From contig JAFFSR010000362.1 of assembly GCA_017163975.1 (NCBI GenBank), positions 1,692,501-1,756,500 of the forward strand: a stretch of 64,000 bases of DNA, written 5' to 3'. The position numbers and the translations under genes were made by a program. Source of the stretch: Anastatus disparis (Eukaryota > Arthropoda > Insecta > Hymenoptera > Eupelmidae). Position 1 is the stretch's first letter. Every line of letters begins with the position of its first letter. Under the pieces are notes generated by a model that saw nothing but the letters and a program-made list of their open reading frames with translations, had not been told where the DNA came from and did no database searches. Positions 61,784 to 64,000 of the stretch are shown here, piece by piece.

Positions 61784-63641
61784 TTAATCATTAGTCTCAT
61801 AGAACGGTTTAAGGTGTTCTATATGGAACTTTCCCCGTTCTACGGCTTTTTCATCAGTTAATAAATATGTATCTGGTGCAATGATGTTTTTGATGATATA
61901 TGGACCTTCATATATCTCAAAAAATTTTGCAATTTTATCATCATCTGCACTTGATACATTTAATGATTTGAGCAGTACTTTATCATTTAAATTAAATTGA
62001 TAATGAGAACTTTTCGCATTTTTTGCGTTCGCTCTATCTTTTATTTTCTTATGCATTTTATTTCTTGCATAGAAAATTTTCCTATCATATGGTACGTCAG
62101 TATTTTCTAATTTAAAATACTTTTCCCATATTCTAGTTGGTTTTTCGCCCATATGTAATTCAGTTGGCGTAAAACCTGTTGTTTCATGAGTTGTTTCGTT
62201 CATTATGCTTTGAATTTTTTGCATATATGACGCCCATGATTTATGTGAATTATTCACATAAGTTCTAAAGAATCGACCTAATTCTCGGTGAATTCTTTCC
62301 ACAATATTGCTCTGTGGGTGTTCTAATGGATGAATAAATTATTTTAATATTTTTATTTTTTAGTTTTTCTATCCATTTTTTAGACGTAAATTGTGTACCA
62401 TGGTCAGTCATTATTGACTGTGGTTTACCATATTTTGGTACATAATCGTTAAATATTTTTCTAATTGTTGTTAATGTATTTGCCTTTTTAATGGGATACA
62501 TTACAACGTATTTAGAAAATACATCTATAGTTGTTAAGATATATTTCACGCCTCCTATAGATGTAGGCAATGGACCATAAAAATCAATCGATAGTATTTC
62601 ATTTTTTTCGTTTACTATGATTGGCTGCATTTCTGCATTATATTTTACTGTTAAATATTTTGTCTTTTGACAAGTAATGCATGATTTTAAAATTCTATGT
62701 ACATGCTTTTTTAATTTAGGGGCTGTGAAGCTTTCTATTAATAATCTGTACGTTTTTTTGGGACCAATATGCCCATAAAAATCGTGTATTTCTATTATTA
62801 ATTCTGCTAATAATGAATCAGGTATTATTATTTTTAATCCTGATTCATCTATTTTATATAAAAAATCATTTTCGAATTTATAATGATTTTTTATTTTGTC
62901 ATTCTTTAATTCATTTAATTTTTTTCTTATTTTGATGCAATATGCATCATTATTTTGCACTTTTTTAAAGCTTTTTAACAATTTTTCTAATTGTTTATTT
63001 ATTTTTAATTTATTTCCGATATTCGCAATTAATACTTCATTTTCGTCGTATTTTGCGTTATCAGATGTTTGTCTACTTAAAAAATCTGCAGCAACATTTA
63101 TTTTTCCAGGTATATGTTCTGGTATAATATTAAAATCTTGGATTGATAAGGCCCATCTTCTCAATCTATAATTGTTAAATTTACATTTATTTAAAAATGT
63201 AATAGCTTCATGGTCAGTTCTTACGATTATTTCTTTGGCACCTCTCAGGTATGTGTCAAGCTTATGTAAGGACCATACGACAACTAATAATTCTTTTTCA
63301 GTAGTGAAATAATTTAATTCACTACCTTTTAATGTTCTGCTAATAAAACAGACAGTATTTTCGTGATTATATTCATCTAATTGTGACAAGATTGCAGCTA
63401 TTGCGTAATTCCTTGCATCTGTCGTTAGTATGAAAGGTTTTTCCATATCTATGAATTTCAATATGATATTTTCCGTGAAAAGATCCTTTATACTTTCAAA
63501 GGCTTTTTGCTGCCTTGCCCCCCATTCGTAGGGTACATTTTTTCTTAATAAGCCAATTAATGGCAATATTTCATTCGTATAACCTTTCGCGAATTTCGTG
63601 TAAAAATTTACAAACCCCAAGAATGCTTGTAATTCTTTAAA
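61784..63641 (-). pseudogene. Ty3/gypsy pol, 5'-truncated and frameshifted
   Basis: On the minus strand from 63641: end of RT/connection (ELQAFLGFVNFYTKF), RNase H (ILTTDARNYAIAAILSQ...VVWSLHKL..YLRG), H2C2 zinc finger (HDFYGHIGPKK...CITCQKTK) and the integrase core with Asp in IDFYGPLP and Asp in MTDHGTQF. Near 62290 the frame shifts; the continuing frame 61784-62302 supplies the last catalytic Glu (MERIHREL) and the integrase C-terminus. RT and Gag are absent; the break at about 63641 adjoins unrelated DNA. Inactive. Confidence 0.85.
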
Positions 63642-64000
63642 GTGGTTCGTGCGGTAAGAGAGAGAAAGCTAACTGTGAGAGAAAGAGATAGCGCTCATAT
63701 GATCCAGTTGCGCATGCGCAGCAACGTAAATGTGAACGAAACATGCATCGTTTATCTAATAATTACAGTTTCAAAACACTTTATATCTTTAATAAAACGA
63801 TGAATTTATGTGAATCTTGTTGGAAAATGTTTATTATTAGTTCCTTTATATATGTTTAAATTTTCAATTATAATTTGAATGTAGCTTATGAGATATTGCG
63901 ATTAACAGCTACGAAATGTAAAAATTCCAATATATATAGATATACTTCCAATGTAATTTGTAAAACTTTGAACATCGATTAATCAAAAACGAAACGATGA
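63642..64000. other. Non-coding DNA at the window end
   Basis: Begins GTGGTTCGTGCGGTAAGAG at the gypsy break; possibly the end of another repeat. No gene. Confidence 0.3.

Overview
The window is insect nuclear DNA, very AT-rich and crowded with transposons. The insect call rests on one host locus on the minus strand (53362-55633). There a short first exon is spliced either to RPB4 (RNA polymerase II subunit 4) exons or to a transcriptional adapter ADA2a exon, an arrangement known from holometabolous insects. A hymenopteran such as an ant is plausible but not proven. Nearly everything else is mobile DNA.

Region 1 (1-9607) is part of a Polinton/Maverick-type virus-like element (Polinton-1), all genes on the plus strand: packaging ATPase, two small or unknown proteins, chromodomain integrase, penton-like minor capsid protein, basic core protein, double jelly-roll major capsid protein, an exonuclease-fold-like protein and an adenain-type protease. 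No DNA polymerase lies in the window; the left end is outside it. The protease is split by a 5'-truncated non-LTR retrotransposon.

Region 2 (9608-20733) has no convincing gene. It holds nested foldback elements, tandem repeats and microsatellites.

Region 3 (20728-34712) is a complete second Polinton (Polinton-2, 20734-34706, 13,973 bp), with 6-bp target duplications GTTACT and terminal inverted repeats of about 0.9 kb. Polymerase B (with a candidate 74-bp spliceosomal intron) runs rightward. Integrase, a fibre-like coiled-coil protein, an unknown protein and the ATPase run leftward. A phospholipase A2/core protein, protease, penton, a 52-aa protein, major capsid protein and the exonuclease-like protein run rightward. 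Six transcription units carry a TATA box about 32-33 bp upstream of a TCAGT initiator. Two A-tract frame changes (polymerase; PLA2/protease junction) are either decay or slippage sites. The set covers genome replication, integration, DNA packaging, capsid and maturation.

Region 4 (34841-43800) is a nest of four copies of one LTR around a gag-like ORF with a tRNA-Lys-derived primer site, inserted next to a decayed Penelope-like element (RT plus GIY-YIG).

Region 5 (43893-53361) is a nested set of foldback elements whose ends share CCCnGT-like termini and 2-bp flanks, and whose subterminal DNA is built from short palindromic words.

Region 6 (53362-55633) is the RPB4/ADA2a locus. Region 7 (55634-64000) has MITEs, a second copy of a tandem-repeat foldback, a long palindrome and a 5'-truncated Ty3/gypsy pol on the minus strand.
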